Assembly: GCF_010667575.1 (NCBI RefSeq) | Contig: NZ_JAABNT010000009.1 | Coordinates: 62,001-126,000, forward strand | Source of the DNA: Sulfitobacter sediminilitoris | GTDB lineage: Bacteria > Pseudomonadota > Alphaproteobacteria > Rhodobacterales > Rhodobacteraceae | Direction: 5' to 3' | DNA length: 64,000 nt | Part shown: in pieces, positions 25,655-35,145 of the stretch | Numbering within the stretch: the stretch's first letter is position 1 | How the letters are laid out: every line of letters begins with the position of its first letter | Notes under the pieces: model-generated | The model's input: the letters and a program-made list of their open reading frames with translations, nothing else | The model's database searches: none | Told to the model about the DNA's origin: nothing | Made by a program: the position numbers and the translations under genes

Positions 25655-26299
25655 TCAGTCTTCTTGCGTTGCAAGGGCCATGATCCCGGCCTTTGCAAAG
25701 GTAATCAGGCCCTGCAAAATCTCTTCGGTGTCCCGCATTTCTCGCTGGCCCATCAAACGCTCCACCCGGCCATCCCTGCTGATCATCACGACGAGTGTTC
25801 CAAGGGCGAGGGTATAGGCATGCGCAGCAGTCTTTTGACTGATGTCCGGCAAAGCGCCCTGAAGCGCGCGGATGAATTCCTGCGCCGTGGGGTCATAGAA
25901 TTCCTTGACCAAGGCGCGGTCGCGCTCGCGCCCGACAATCAGGCCGCCAAAAATCCGCGTATAGGATTGATCCCCACCAGCCGGACCCAGTGGTGGCCGA
26001 AAGAGCGCGTCAAGGATGCGCTCTACCGCGTCGCTGGCCGTCAGATCGACCTGCTCCAATAGGGCCTGTCGTTCGGTGTTGATCAGCTTGGACCGGCGGC
26101 GCACGACCTCGGAATAAAGGTGGTCCTTGTTGCCAAAATGGTAATGCAACAGCGCCTGAGAGACGTCAGCGCGTTGTGAGATTGCTTTCATCCCTGCGCC
26201 TTCAAAGCCGCGCTCGGCAAATTCGACCTCAGCCGCCCGGACAATACGGTCGCTTGTTTCGACCTTGCTTTGACCGCGTGTTTTTACGTCATCCCCCAT
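25655..26299 (-). CDS. TetR-family transcriptional regulator
   Basis: 214 residues; the N-terminal helix-turn-helix is at about 17-62 (RIVRAAEVEFAERGFEGAGM, ISQRADVSQALLHYHFGNKDHLYSEVV), followed by an all-helical ligand domain. It is the first gene of the operon; dctP starts 24 bases downstream. Two overlapping inverted repeats just upstream of the start codon suggest autoregulation and control of the whole operon. Confidence 0.92.
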   Translation of the reverse strand: MGDDVKTRGQSKVETSDRIVRAAEVEFAERGFEGAGMKAISQRADVSQALLHYHFGNKDHLYSEVVRRRSKLINTERQALLEQVDLTASDAVERILDALFRPPLGPAGGDQSYTRIFGGLIVGRERDRALVKEFYDPTAQEFIRALQGALPDISQKTAAHAYTLALGTLVVMISRDGRVERLMGQREMRDTEEILQGLITFAKAGIMALATQED

Positions 26300-26315
26300 A
26301 TTGGAAAGGATATCC

Positions 26316-26339
26316 TGACTAACCGATCAGTCAACTGAT
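26316..26339. promoter_or_regulatory. Overlapping inverted repeats upstream of tetR (candidate TetR operator)
   Basis: TGACT (26316-26320) and AGTCA (26329-26333) flank AACCGATC; ATCAGT (26326-26331) and ACTGAT (26334-26339) flank CA. Both sit 17-40 bases upstream of the tetR start in an 84-bp gap. Overlapping palindromes with a GATCGGT/ACCGATC core are typical of TetR-family sites. Confidence 0.65.
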
Positions 26340-26383
26340 TCTACCAACGCAAGGCGACCGCGAATTGTGCCGCCCGTCACCGT

Positions 26384-28069
26384 TCACGCGCGCTGGAAGC
26401 TCACTTTGCCGTCGCAGATCGTGGTCATCGCCTGAACACGGGGGAGGTCTATGGGATCAACCTTTGCCAAGTCCTCGCTCAGCACAACCACGTCTGCCAT
26501 CATGCCGACCTTAAGCTGGCCCTTGCGATCTTCGTTGAATTCCACCCATGCGTTGGCCTGGGTATAGCTGGACAGCGTGTCATGCAGGCTTTGTGTCTGT
26601 TCACGCCAATCCGGCCCCAGATCGAGCGGCGCCATCGCAGCGCGCAGCGTATCCATCACGTCAACCTGAATGACCGGCCAGTCGGTGGAAAATACGACGC
26701 GCGCGCCACTGTCCCGGATGTCCTGCCATGCGTATGCCCCCGCGATTTGATGCGGGTGCAAGTATTGCCCGACTGCGCCGGGAGGAAAGATATGGCCCAT
26801 CGGCGCATGTCCCGGCTGGATCGAGGCGACGATATCGAGTGCCGCCAGACGCGGAATATCGTCGGGGTGCATCACCTCAAGATGTTCGATGCGGTGACGG
26901 CTGTCACGCTTGCCGTTGGCCTCCCGCGCTGCCTGATATGCATCAATCGTGCGTCGTACTCCTGCATCCCCGATCGCATGGACGGCGATCTGAAAGCCGA
27001 GGCGGTCTGCCTCCTTGGTTGCCGCCACGAAATGATCCTGGGTGAATACTTCATCGCCCATATTGCCGTCTTTGCCCATGTCACCGGGATACGGCTGCAA
27101 CATCAGCGCGGTGCCGCTTTCGACGACGCCGTCAATGAACATCTTCATGTGACCACACCAGACCTTGTCCCCTTGGAAGCGGTCGCGCATGGGCACACCT
27201 TCGGCGGCGATACGCGCAATATCGTCCGTACCTTTGAAATGGAACGGCACCATCGTCCGGCAATGCAAGCGGCCTTCGGCCTCAAGCTCGGACAACAGTT
27301 CCAACTGAAAGACATTGCCGTCCATCAGATGCAAGCCCGTGATCCCCTTTTCAGCGCAATGGCGCAAGCCCGCCTCGATCACGTCCTTGTCCATCTCGCG
27401 CTCTTGCGGGGTCGGCACAGGTTCCGGGTCACGTCCGGTGACCAGCCCCAGCATTTCGCGGCCCTTGTGGCGGGTCATTTCAAGGATCGGACCATAGGCA
27501 CCCGGTTCCAAGAGTTCACCGTTCGCCTTGCCATCCTCGCCCATGCGGATCTCTGAACCGGCGTCTACCTCGCCTCCGTTGATCAGCCCTGCCGCCTCCA
27601 ACGCGGCGGTGTTGGCCCAGACCGTGTGATGATCCGGCGAAAACATCGCCAGAGGGCGATCATCAACGATGCGGTCAAGGTCATGTCGTGTCGGTGTCTT
27701 GCCCGTGCCAAGAATGCCGTAGTCCGCCATGACGCAGAACACGAGGTCCGCGTCAGGATTTTCCTCTGCGTAAGGTCGGATGCGCTTGGTCATCTCGCTC
27801 AGCCCGCTGACCCCGTAAAGGTTCAGGCAGGACAGTTCGAACGAACCACCGAACAGATGCACATGACTGTCGATGAAGCCGGGCATGACTGTACCGCCCC
27901 TTGCATCAATCACCTTCGTGCCGTCAGCCGCCTGTTCGGTTATCTCGGCATCCGTGCCGACGGCCGTGATCGTCCCCCCAGTAATCGCTAGGGCCGTGGC
28001 CGCCGATTGTTCCGGATCGAAGGTGATCAGCGTACCGTTGTGGATGATGATATCGGGGCTGGCTGTCAT
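26384..28069 (-). CDS. Amidohydrolase family protein (YtcJ-like)
   Basis: 561 residues from the ATG at 28069 with GGAGAGCCGCC upstream. N-terminal metal-site motif MPGFIDSHVHLFGG, later HRIEHLEVMHPDDI and STDWPVIQVD, and the C-terminal cap DVVVLSEDLAKVDP match the YtcJ/LAF3-type amidohydrolases. They hydrolyse amide or related bonds of small molecules. It is the last gene behind a polyamine-type ABC transporter, separated from the binding-protein gene by a hairpin. Cleavage of an N-acylated amine or polyamine conjugate taken up by that transporter is a reasonable guess, not shown. Confidence 0.87.
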   Translation of the reverse strand: MTASPDIIIHNGTLITFDPEQSAATALAITGGTITAVGTDAEITEQAADGTKVIDARGGTVMPGFIDSHVHLFGGSFELSCLNLYGVSGLSEMTKRIRPYAEENPDADLVFCVMADYGILGTGKTPTRHDLDRIVDDRPLAMFSPDHHTVWANTAALEAAGLINGGEVDAGSEIRMGEDGKANGELLEPGAYGPILEMTRHKGREMLGLVTGRDPEPVPTPQEREMDKDVIEAGLRHCAEKGITGLHLMDGNVFQLELLSELEAEGRLHCRTMVPFHFKGTDDIARIAAEGVPMRDRFQGDKVWCGHMKMFIDGVVESGTALMLQPYPGDMGKDGNMGDEVFTQDHFVAATKEADRLGFQIAVHAIGDAGVRRTIDAYQAAREANGKRDSRHRIEHLEVMHPDDIPRLAALDIVASIQPGHAPMGHIFPPGAVGQYLHPHQIAGAYAWQDIRDSGARVVFSTDWPVIQVDVMDTLRAAMAPLDLGPDWREQTQSLHDTLSSYTQANAWVEFNEDRKGQLKVGMMADVVVLSEDLAKVDPIDLPRVQAMTTICDGKVSFQRA

Positions 28070-28089
28070 GGCGGCTCTCCAAATGGAAA

Positions 28090-28114
28090 CGGCCCCGGTG
28101 CTGCACCGGGGCCG
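28090..28114. other. Intercistronic hairpin after polyamine-type binding-protein gene
   Basis: CGGCCCCGGTG and CACCGGGGCCG form a perfect 11-pair stem with loop CTG, starting seven bases beyond the binding-protein stop codon. No T run follows on the minus strand. It probably protects the upstream mRNA 3' end or attenuates the amidohydrolase gene. Confidence 0.7.
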
Positions 28115-28121
28115 AAAGGTC

Positions 28122-29141
28122 TTACTTCTGAAGCTCTGTCCAGATCGCGGTATAAAGCTTGGTCGCCTCAGGCGGGCAGGTCTTGGCAACATAGGCCGCC
28201 GCTTTGAGGTTTTCAGGCACCACAACTTCAGGCGCCGTTTTCATATCCTCTGGCATGAACTCTTCCGAACCCTTGATGCCGTTGGCATAGCGCGCAAAGG
28301 ACGACAGCATCGCGGCATTCTCAGGGTCCATGATGAAGTTGAGGAAGGTCTTGGCCTCCTCCACGTTCTGCGCGTCAGAAAGGATAGCCGCATTGTCCAT
28401 CCAGACAGGGTAGCCTTCCTGCGGATAGCCGAAGGCGATGTCCGCATTCTGGTTTCTTGCGCGGAACGACGCGCCATTCCAGTTCACCCCGGCAGAGAGA
28501 TCGCCCTTGGCGTATTTCTCGATATTGCCATAATCCATCGACAGCCAGTGCGGCTTGGCGGCCTGCAGGATGTCGCGCACCTTCTTGAGGACTTCCTTAT
28601 CCGCCGTACACTGTTCGCCGCCCGCGTATTGGATCGCCATACCCATCACATCGTTCATTTCCGGCACAACGTTGATCTTGCCCTTCAGCTCTTCCGGCGG
28701 GTCAAAGATCAAAGCGGCGGTATTGATGTCGCCGCCGTAAACGGCGGTGTTCACCGTGACACCCACCGTACCCCACTGCCATGGAACGGTATACTTGCGG
28801 CCCGGATCGAAATCCACATCCACCCACTGCGGGTCCATGTGCTTGAAATTCTCCATCTGGTTCGGATTGCTTTCCATCAGCAAACCTTCGCCTACGAAGA
28901 TCGGGATATAGGTGCCCGATGGCACGACGATATCGAACCCATGACCGCCTGCCTTGATCTTGGCCAGCGCGGTGTCATTGCTGTCATAGTCGGTGATCGT
29001 GACCTTGATGCCGGTCTCTTTCTCGAACTTTTCGATCATCTCCGGACTTGTGTAGTTTCCCCAGTTGAAGATGTTCAGCTCGCCTTCGGCAAAGGCCGGG
29101 CTGGCCAGCGCCAGTATCATGGCCGTCAGTGTCTTTTTCAT
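28122..29141 (-). CDS. potF: Spermidine/putrescine-type ABC transporter substrate-binding protein
   Basis: 339 residues with a signal peptide ([14 protein letters not shown]) and PotD/PotF features: [48 protein letters not shown], and [30 protein letters not shown]. It binds a polyamine or similar cation in the periplasm. The operon order is ATPase, two permeases, binding protein, amidohydrolase. The symbol reflects family, not proven substrate. Confidence 0.88.
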   Translation of the reverse strand: MKKTLTAMILALASPAFAEGELNIFNWGNYTSPEMIEKFEKETGIKVTITDYDSNDTALAKIKAGGHGFDIVVPSGTYIPIFVGEGLLMESNPNQMENFKHMDPQWVDVDFDPGRKYTVPWQWGTVGVTVNTAVYGGDINTAALIFDPPEELKGKINVVPEMNDVMGMAIQYAGGEQCTADKEVLKKVRDILQAAKPHWLSMDYGNIEKYAKGDLSAGVNWNGASFRARNQNADIAFGYPQEGYPVWMDNAAILSDAQNVEEAKTFLNFIMDPENAAMLSSFARYANGIKGSEEFMPEDMKTAPEVVVPENLKAAAYVAKTCPPEATKLYTAIWTELQK

Positions 29142-29166
29142 TTGTTTTTAACTCCCTTTGGTTGGC

Positions 29167-29967
29167 TTAGTTCTTGATCTTGCTCAGCACCGTAAAGGCG
29201 ATCACGAATGTGACCGAGATGCCAAGAAGCACGGTCGAGATCGCATTGATCTCGGGCGTCACAACCCGGCGCAACTGGCCGAGCATATACGTGGGCAGCG
29301 TATCCTGCCCGGCGGATTTTACAAATTCGGTGATCACCACGTCATCAAGGCTGATCACGAAGGCCAGCATCGCTCCGGCAAGGATACCGGGCCAAAGCTG
29401 CGGCAGGGTGATGCGGCGAAACACCTGAAAGGGCGTGGCGTAAAGATCGGCGGCGGCCTGCTCCAGGCTCAGGTCCATACCCTGAAGACGCGCGCGGATC
29501 GGCAAATAGGCGAAGGGGATGCAGAACGCGGAATGCGCGATGATCAGATAGGCAAGCCCGGTGTACCCGGTTGCGACCTTGATCATCGCAAAGAAAATCA
29601 GCAGCGCAACGGCAGTCACAATCTCGGGCACCATCAAGGGCTGGTTGATCATGGCAAAGACCGCCGACTGTCCCTTGAACTTGCGGGTTCTCGTGGTTGC
29701 AAGTGCGGCCAGTACCGCCACCGACGTGGAAATCCCCGACGCCCAAAGCGCGATGATCAGGCTGCGCACGGTCGCCTCTTGCACCTGCTCGTTCTGCCAC
29801 GCCGACTGATACCAGCGCCAAGAGAACCCTTCCCAGATCGCAATCGAATTACCGGAGTTAAACGAATAGACCACCAACAGGATGATCGGCATGTAGAGCA
29901 GCACGAAACACGTCACGGCGATGGTGGTGAACCCGGTCTGGCGGCGGATGTTGAACGGGCTAGCCAT
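29167..29967 (-). CDS. potI: ABC transporter permease (PotI/PotC type)
   Basis: 266 residues, six membrane segments, with the EAA-type motif EQAAADLYATPFQVFRRITLPQLWPGI facing the ATPase. It overlaps the upstream permease gene by eight bases. It forms the second half of the polyamine-type membrane channel. Confidence 0.9.
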   Translation of the reverse strand: MASPFNIRRQTGFTTIAVTCFVLLYMPIILLVVYSFNSGNSIAIWEGFSWRWYQSAWQNEQVQEATVRSLIIALWASGISTSVAVLAALATTRTRKFKGQSAVFAMINQPLMVPEIVTAVALLIFFAMIKVATGYTGLAYLIIAHSAFCIPFAYLPIRARLQGMDLSLEQAAADLYATPFQVFRRITLPQLWPGILAGAMLAFVISLDDVVITEFVKSAGQDTLPTYMLGQLRRVVTPEINAISTVLLGISVTFVIAFTVLSKIKN

Positions 29968-30871
29968 GGCGCGGATCCTCGTCCCCGGCGGTGCGCACGT
30001 AAGCCATCAGGGCGACCATGACGATGGCCAGCAGCGTGATCGACAACGCCGCGCCCAGCGGCCAGTTGCGCCCCTGTCCGAACTGCAATTCGATCAGGTT
30101 GCCGATCATCAGCTGATTGCCCCCGCCCATGACGCGCGGCGTCACGTAAGCCCCCAGCGATGGTACGAAAACAAGGATCGACCCGGCAATAACACCGGGC
30201 TTTACCAGCGGCAGGATCACACGCCGCAACACCTGAAACCGGCTCGCATAAAGATCATAGCCCGCTTCGACCAGGCTGAAGTCGAGCCGCTCCATTGAGG
30301 CATAAAGCGGCAACACCATCAGCGGCAGATAGACATAGACCATACCGACAAGGATCGAAAACTCGGTAAACAGCATCTGGATCGGCTCATCAACGATGCC
30401 CAGCGCAATCAGAACCGTGTTCACCGTGCCCTCGTTCCGGATCAGCTCCACCACTGCAAACGTACGGATCAGAAGGTTCGTCCAGAAAGGAATGATGATC
30501 AAAAGCATCCACAGATCGCGCTGCTTTTTCGGGCGTGTCGCGATGAAATAGGCCGTCGGAAACCCGAAAAACAGACACAGCACCGTCGTCATCAGCGACA
30601 ATTTCACCGACCGCCAGAAAATGCTCAGATGGGCATCGGAAAAGCCAAGCGTGTCCTCGAAAATGTCCCTCTCCATGAAGACGTTGAACCACGCCGACCA
30701 AGAGAACTGCCACTCGACCCCACCGTAATCGCCGGGTGTCAGGAAGGAATAAACCAGCGTGATCAGCAGCGGACCACTGGCCGCGAAAACCAGGATGACC
30801 AGCGCCGGGGCCAGCAACAGCCAGCGGGTGCGGGCAGCGCGTCTGTCAGCGGCGGTGGTCAGGTCAGCCAT
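29960..30871 (-). CDS. potH: ABC transporter permease (PotH/PotB type)
   Basis: 303 residues, six membrane segments and the EAA motif VEAGYDLYASRFQVLRRVILPLVKPGV. The long periplasmic loop after the first helix (about 45-95, WQFSWSAWFNVFMERDIFED) is typical of PotB/PotH. It lies between the ATPase and PotI-type genes. Confidence 0.9.
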   Translation of the reverse strand: MADLTTAADRRAARTRWLLLAPALVILVFAASGPLLITLVYSFLTPGDYGGVEWQFSWSAWFNVFMERDIFEDTLGFSDAHLSIFWRSVKLSLMTTVLCLFFGFPTAYFIATRPKKQRDLWMLLIIIPFWTNLLIRTFAVVELIRNEGTVNTVLIALGIVDEPIQMLFTEFSILVGMVYVYLPLMVLPLYASMERLDFSLVEAGYDLYASRFQVLRRVILPLVKPGVIAGSILVFVPSLGAYVTPRVMGGGNQLMIGNLIELQFGQGRNWPLGAALSITLLAIVMVALMAYVRTAGDEDPRHG

Positions 30872-30874
30872 ATA

Positions 30875-31954
30875 TCAATCCCTCAGCACCTGACCGACGT
30901 CCGGCGCAAAACTGATGCTGACCATATCTCCGGTCGCCAGATCGTCCGCCCGGTCTGGGCGGTTCTGTTGACGCACAACAAAGGCGGTCCCGTCTGGCAG
31001 CGCCACGTGGTAATGGGTATCCGTCCCGAAATAGACGACTTCGCCCAGCGTACCAGATAACAGCCCGCCTGACCCAGCCTCGATACCCGCATGCTCGGGC
31101 CGAATGGCAAGCGTGACACTTCCGGCAACGTCAGCCCCCTCCGGTGTGCGTGCGGCAATCGTCTGCCCCGATGCCAAGCGCACCATCGCAGTCTGCCCTG
31201 CGACCGAGACCACATCCGCTTTCAGGAAATTCGTATCACCTATGAAATCAGCCACGAACCTTTCCGCCGGATGGTCATAGATATCGCGCGGCCCGCCGAT
31301 CTGGCGGATGGTTCCGGCGCTCATCACCGCAATGCGGTCGGACATGGTCAGTGCTTCTTCCTGATCGTGGGTGACAAAGATGAACGTGATGCCCGTCTCG
31401 GTCTGCAGACGTTTCAGCTCCAGTTGCATGTCCTTGCGCAGCTTGAAATCCAGCGCGCTAAGCGGCTCGTCCAGCAAAAGCACCTTGGGCTTGGGGGCAA
31501 GGGCTCGCGCCAGCGCCACCCGCTGCTGCTGGCCCCCGGATATCTGCGACGTCTGGCGATCCGCCATTTCGGTCATTTTCACCAGCGCCATCATTTCATC
31601 GACAGTGGCGGCAATCTCGGCCTTGGGTTTACCCAGCATCTCAAGCCCAAAGCTGATGTTTTGCGCCACCGTCAGATGCGGAAACAGCGCGTAGCTTTGA
31701 AATACTGTGTTGATGGGCCGCTTGTAGGGCGGCAATTCAATCAGGCTTTGCCCATGCATCTCAAGGCTGCCGCTTGTCGGGTTCTCGAAGCCGGCGATCA
31801 GGCGCAGAAGCGTGGTCTTGCCACACCCCGAAGGTCCCAGCAGCGTGAAAAACTCATTGTCCCTGATCTGGATACTTGCGTCCGCCAAGGCAACGACAGG
31901 GGGTTGCCCCGGATAAACCTTGCGCAGATTGCGCACGTTGATGGCGGTCGTCAC
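30875..31954 (-). CDS. potG: ABC transporter ATP-binding protein (PotG/PotA type)
   Basis: About 359 residues from the GTG at 31954, chosen for GAGGTG seven bases upstream; an ATG at 31987 would add 11 residues. Walker [10 protein letters not shown], signature ISGGQQQRV, Walker [13 protein letters not shown] and a C-terminal TOBE domain (about 280-355) are present. It energises import of the polyamine-type solute. It is the first gene of the operon, divergent from the LuxR-type gene. Confidence 0.92.
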   Translation of the reverse strand: MTTAINVRNLRKVYPGQPPVVALADASIQIRDNEFFTLLGPSGCGKTTLLRLIAGFENPTSGSLEMHGQSLIELPPYKRPINTVFQSYALFPHLTVAQNISFGLEMLGKPKAEIAATVDEMMALVKMTEMADRQTSQISGGQQQRVALARALAPKPKVLLLDEPLSALDFKLRKDMQLELKRLQTETGITFIFVTHDQEEALTMSDRIAVMSAGTIRQIGGPRDIYDHPAERFVADFIGDTNFLKADVVSVAGQTAMVRLASGQTIAARTPEGADVAGSVTLAIRPEHAGIEAGSGGLLSGTLGEVVYFGTDTHYHVALPDGTAFVVRQQNRPDRADDLATGDMVSISFAPDVGQVLRD

Positions 31955-32054
31955 GTATTGGCACCTCACCCCAGTTCGCCTGTCCATGAAACCCCCGCGC
32001 GGGCCTGTTTGCCAGACGTAAGACGATCATCGCGCCAAATAGACTGGTCAAAAA

Positions 32055-32070
32055 TACCCCCACAGGGGTA
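32055..32070. promoter_or_regulatory. Inverted repeat TACCCC-CACA-GGGGTA, with a further half-site
   Basis: Two perfect six-base arms lie in the divergent gap between potG and the LuxR-type gene; a third GGGGTA is at 32097-32102, overlapping the position of the LuxR-type ribosome site. Probably the binding site of the adjacent regulator, controlling both directions. Confidence 0.6.
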
Positions 32071-32105
32071 GATTGATTAGGTTTTAGGCTGCTGAAGGGG
32101 TAGAA

Positions 32106-32906
32106 ATGGCCGTGCAGTTGATGCCCAGAGACATTCAGCGTCTGCAAAAGGCGATGGCACAGGTGCGAGACGAATCGTTTTTCCGCAGCTTCCGCAACCT
32201 CCTGCGCGCCCGGCTTTCGTTCGATACCTTTCTCATCCTGATTTTTCCCAAGGACGGCGCACCGGAACCGCTGGAGACATGGATCAAAGACCCCGTTCTG
32301 GCGCATAATTATCCGCGTCTTTACACCGCCGGTGCCTACCGGCTTGATCCATTCTTTCAATACCGAAACCAGATCGGCGATGGCGGCTTGTACCTGTTGT
32401 CAGAGATTGCCCCGGACCGTTTCTTTGCGGGCGAGTATTACCTTCAATACTACAAACAGACCAAGATCATCGGCGAGGTGGGCTTGCTCGTCCCGCTGTC
32501 TGACGGATCGGTTGGCCATCTGTCTTTCAGCCGCCGTGAGGGACGCGGGACGTTCAAACGCAAAGAAGTAAACTGCCTCAAGCAGGCCAGCCCCATCCTT
32601 CTTGAATTGCTACGCCAGCATTGCGAACACCGCATGGCCCTGCGCAGCACCCAAGGTCCTGACAATAAGTCCAGACCACTGGAAGACCTAATTCGTGCGC
32701 ATGTCGCAGAAAGCCAAAAGCCGCAATTGACGCGGCGCGAGGCTCAGATGGCGGGGTTAATTCTACAGGGGCATTCCAACCTCTCCGCAGCACTTAGCCT
32801 TGGAATATCGCGCGAGACAGCGAAAGTGCATCGCCGCAACATCTATAGGAAGTTGCAAATTTCCTCGCAGACCGAACTCTTTGTGCTCTTGGCAGACCTC
32901 TTCTGA
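32106..32906 (+). CDS. LuxR-type helix-turn-helix transcriptional regulator
   Basis: 266 residues. The C-terminal LuxR/GerE domain (about 206-263) reads LTRREAQMAGLILQGHSNLS...LGISRETAKVHRRNIYRKL. The N-terminal 190 residues look GAF-like (FRSFRNLLRARLSFDTFLIL, GEVGLLVPLSDGSVGHLSFSRR) and lack the acyl-homoserine-lactone pocket pattern of quorum sensors. Placement divergent from a polyamine-type transporter suggests it senses that substrate or a product of the amidohydrolase. The stop is 12 bases from the convergent flavoprotein stop. Confidence 0.88.
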   Translation: MAVQLMPRDIQRLQKAMAQVRDESFFRSFRNLLRARLSFDTFLILIFPKDGAPEPLETWIKDPVLAHNYPRLYTAGAYRLDPFFQYRNQIGDGGLYLLSEIAPDRFFAGEYYLQYYKQTKIIGEVGLLVPLSDGSVGHLSFSRREGRGTFKRKEVNCLKQASPILLELLRQHCEHRMALRSTQGPDNKSRPLEDLIRAHVAESQKPQLTRREAQMAGLILQGHSNLSAALSLGISRETAKVHRRNIYRKLQISSQTELFVLLADLF

Positions 32907-32918
32907 AACATGGTGCTC

Positions 32919-34289
32919 TCAGACAGGCTTGGCACGCCCCGCTATACGCCCCAGCACCACCGCACTCAGCAATCCATTGCCTGACAGATAACCGCTGTCG
33001 CCCCGCCCTGACACGCCACAGGCCGCACCACCCCCGGCGAAAAGGTTGAAAAATACGCTACCGTCCTCTCGCACGACCTGACAACGCTCATTCACCCGCA
33101 ATCCGCCCTGCGTGTGGAACAACGCCCCTGTGACACGCACGCCGCAGAAAGGCGCTTCAAGCGGCGGGCCGGAAAAAGTTCGGCCAAAGTCATCCGTGCC
33201 ATCGAGGGGCAACGCCTGAATGGTTTCGGTCAACGTGTCAGCAGGCAGCCCCAGATCCTCGGCAAGTGCATCAAGCGTATCATGCATCCGTATGGCACCA
33301 ACGGCCTTGGCCTGCTTAAAATCCTCGAATTGCTCCGCAATCGCGGCGATCCGCGCGTCGAAAATGGCGAAAGCCTCGCCGCCGGGCTGGCTCAACACCG
33401 CACGGGCCGCTTCGGAATAGCCCTGCGCCTCGTTCCAAAAGCGTTCGCCATTGCGATTTACCTGCACGCCACCTTGGGTGATCACCGCCCATGTAATCAG
33501 GATCCCATGAGGATGGGCCACATTGCCGTGACCTTGATAAGCACCAAGATGATCCAGTGCCGCGCCCAGTTCGGCACCCCACCGGATCGCTTCGCCTTGA
33601 TTGCCGCCATGACCGAACCACAGGCCGTCCTTGATCTCGGGCATATGCGCGGCCACCAGATCGCTGTTTCCCCCAAATCCGTTGCACGCGAGAATGAGTT
33701 TGGCACAGCCAATCGTCTCTACCCCGCCGTCAGGGCGTTCGACCCGTATGCCACGGACCTGATCCTTGTCTCGGAAAAGCGTCGTCGCCCGACGCTCGCA
33801 GATGATGTCGATGCCCGCGTTTTCACACGCCGCCCGCAGGGCATTCACCAGCTCTGCCCCCGCCCGCGTTGGCAAGCCGTGCATCCGACGGCGGCTGTGG
33901 CCCGGATAGTCAAAGTTCGTCACGACCGAGAACGGCAAGCCATGCCGCTCCATCAGCCAGTCAATTGCTTCGGCGGCGTTTTGCGCCATCAGATCAACCA
34001 GCGCCGGATCGTTTTCCCCATGCGCCTTGGCCTGAATGTCTTGCGCGAACAACGCGGCATCGTCTTCGATTCCCGCCTTCTGCTGCACCTTGGTCCCAGC
34101 GGCAGGGATCAGCCCGGCAGAAAGCGCCGTAGATCCGCTTGGCACCGCGTCTGCCTCAATGACCAGTACTTCCTGTCCTGCTTCCTGCGCCGACAGTGCC
34201 GCAACCAGCCCACAGGCCCCGGCACCGATGATCAGCGTCTCGCAATCCAGATCAAAGGCAGAGGGCGGGGAAGAGACAAGATCAGTCAT
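32919..34289 (-). CDS. FAD-dependent oxidoreductase, fumarate reductase/tricarballylate dehydrogenase-like
   Basis: 456 residues from the ATG at 34289, overlapping the upstream lyase stop by eight bases. An N-terminal dinucleotide fold (LIIGAGACGLVAALSAQEAG) and the FAD_binding_2 family motifs are clear: GSTALSAGLIPAAG, LILACNGFGGN, and FHTQGGLRVNERCQV (the H-T-x-G-G segment holding substrate in FrdA), ending SGYLSGNGLLSAVVLGRIAG. No membrane segment or signal is seen. Likely chemistry is reduction or introduction of a C=C bond next to carboxylates, as in fumarate reductase, TcuA or 3-ketosteroid dehydrogenase. It is the last gene of the GntR-locus left arm. Confidence 0.86.
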   Translation of the reverse strand: MTDLVSSPPSAFDLDCETLIIGAGACGLVAALSAQEAGQEVLVIEADAVPSGSTALSAGLIPAAGTKVQQKAGIEDDAALFAQDIQAKAHGENDPALVDLMAQNAAEAIDWLMERHGLPFSVVTNFDYPGHSRRRMHGLPTRAGAELVNALRAACENAGIDIICERRATTLFRDKDQVRGIRVERPDGGVETIGCAKLILACNGFGGNSDLVAAHMPEIKDGLWFGHGGNQGEAIRWGAELGAALDHLGAYQGHGNVAHPHGILITWAVITQGGVQVNRNGERFWNEAQGYSEAARAVLSQPGGEAFAIFDARIAAIAEQFEDFKQAKAVGAIRMHDTLDALAEDLGLPADTLTETIQALPLDGTDDFGRTFSGPPLEAPFCGVRVTGALFHTQGGLRVNERCQVVREDGSVFFNLFAGGGAACGVSGRGDSGYLSGNGLLSAVVLGRIAGRAKPV

Positions 34290-35145
34290 CGCGGCTGTAG
34301 CGCTCCCCTTTTTCAAGCATCGCGGCGGTTCCGATCACGTCGTTCAGACCATCGAAATCAAACATCCGGTCCGAGAAAGGACGGTTGCTGCCATTGGCCC
34401 GCAAGCTGCCGTAATAATCTTGAGCGGTCCGTGCGATGGCGCGGACGATGCCGCCCGGAAAAATCGCGATGGAAAAGCCACGGTCCTGAAGATCAGCAGC
34501 ATTCGTGATGGGCGTCGCACCGCCTTCGACCATATTGGCCAGCAGTGGCACACGATCTCCGAACATATCCGTAATCTTGGCCATTTGCTCGTGCGACTGC
34601 GGTGCCTCGATGAACAGCACGTCAGCCCCGGCCTCAAGATAGCGTCCGGCACGATCAAGCGCCGCATCCAGTCCCTCGACCGCAATCGCATCCGTGCGTG
34701 CAACGATCAGCGTCTCCTCCGACCGACGGGCATCGGCCATTGCCTGCACCTTGCCCACCATCTCGCCTGCCGGAATGAGGGACTTGTCTTTCAAGTGACC
34801 GCACCGCTTGGGATAGGTCTGATCCTCGACCTGCAAGGCAGAAGCCCCGGCTCGCTCGTAGAGCCGCATCGTCCGTTGTGCATTCAACGCGTTGCCGAAT
34901 CCGGTATCCGCATCAATGATCACCGGCAGATCAACCCTGTCCGCGATCAGGGTCATCGTGTCGGCCATTTCGCTGACTGACGTCAGGCCAATGTCGGGGC
35001 GGCCCAACCGGGTATAGGCAACCGCCGCACCGCTCAGATATAGCGCCTCGAACCCGGCTGCCGCGGCCAGTGACGCGGTCAGACCATCATAAACGCCCGG
35101 CGCCACCACGATTTCTTTGCGCGAAAGCCGCGCCTTAAGGCTCAT
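34282..35145 (-). CDS. Isocitrate lyase/PEP mutase superfamily lyase (methylisocitrate lyase-like)
   Basis: 287 residues. IIDADTGFGNALNAQRTM gives the metal-binding segment, and YPKRCGHL carries catalytic Cys115 of the lyases in this superfamily (methylisocitrate and 2,3-dimethylmalate lyases); LIVARTDAIAVEGLDAA follows. The cysteine argues against oxaloacetate decarboxylase or phosphonopyruvate hydrolase activity. Expected reaction: cleavage of a 2-alkyl malate-type acid to pyruvate or glyoxylate plus a carboxylic acid. Together with the aconitase-family hydratase on the other arm it could complete hydration and cleavage of a substituted maleate. The substrate is inferred. Confidence 0.88.
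   Translation of the reverse strand: MSLKARLSRKEIVVAPGVYDGLTASLAAAAGFEALYLSGAAVAYTRLGRPDIGLTSVSEMADTMTLIADRVDLPVIIDADTGFGNALNAQRTMRLYERAGASALQVEDQTYPKRCGHLKDKSLIPAGEMVGKVQAMADARRSEETLIVARTDAIAVEGLDAALDRAGRYLEAGADVLFIEAPQSHEQMAKITDMFGDRVPLLANMVEGGATPITNAADLQDRGFSIAIFPGGIVRAIARTAQDYYGSLRANGSNRPFSDRMFDFDGLNDVIGTAAMLEKGERYSRDD

Noticed and set aside
27873..29177. Plus-strand open frame of 434 codons
   Set aside because: Spans the antisense of the amidohydrolase start, the hairpin and the potF-type gene; composition and motifs do not look like a protein.
32055..32070. TACCCC-CACA-GGGGTA as a terminator
   Set aside because: It lies between two divergent start codons, so no transcript is expected to end there.
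33114..34508. Plus-strand open frame of 464 codons
   Set aside because: Opposite the FAD-dependent oxidoreductase with its complete FAD motifs; no recognisable protein.
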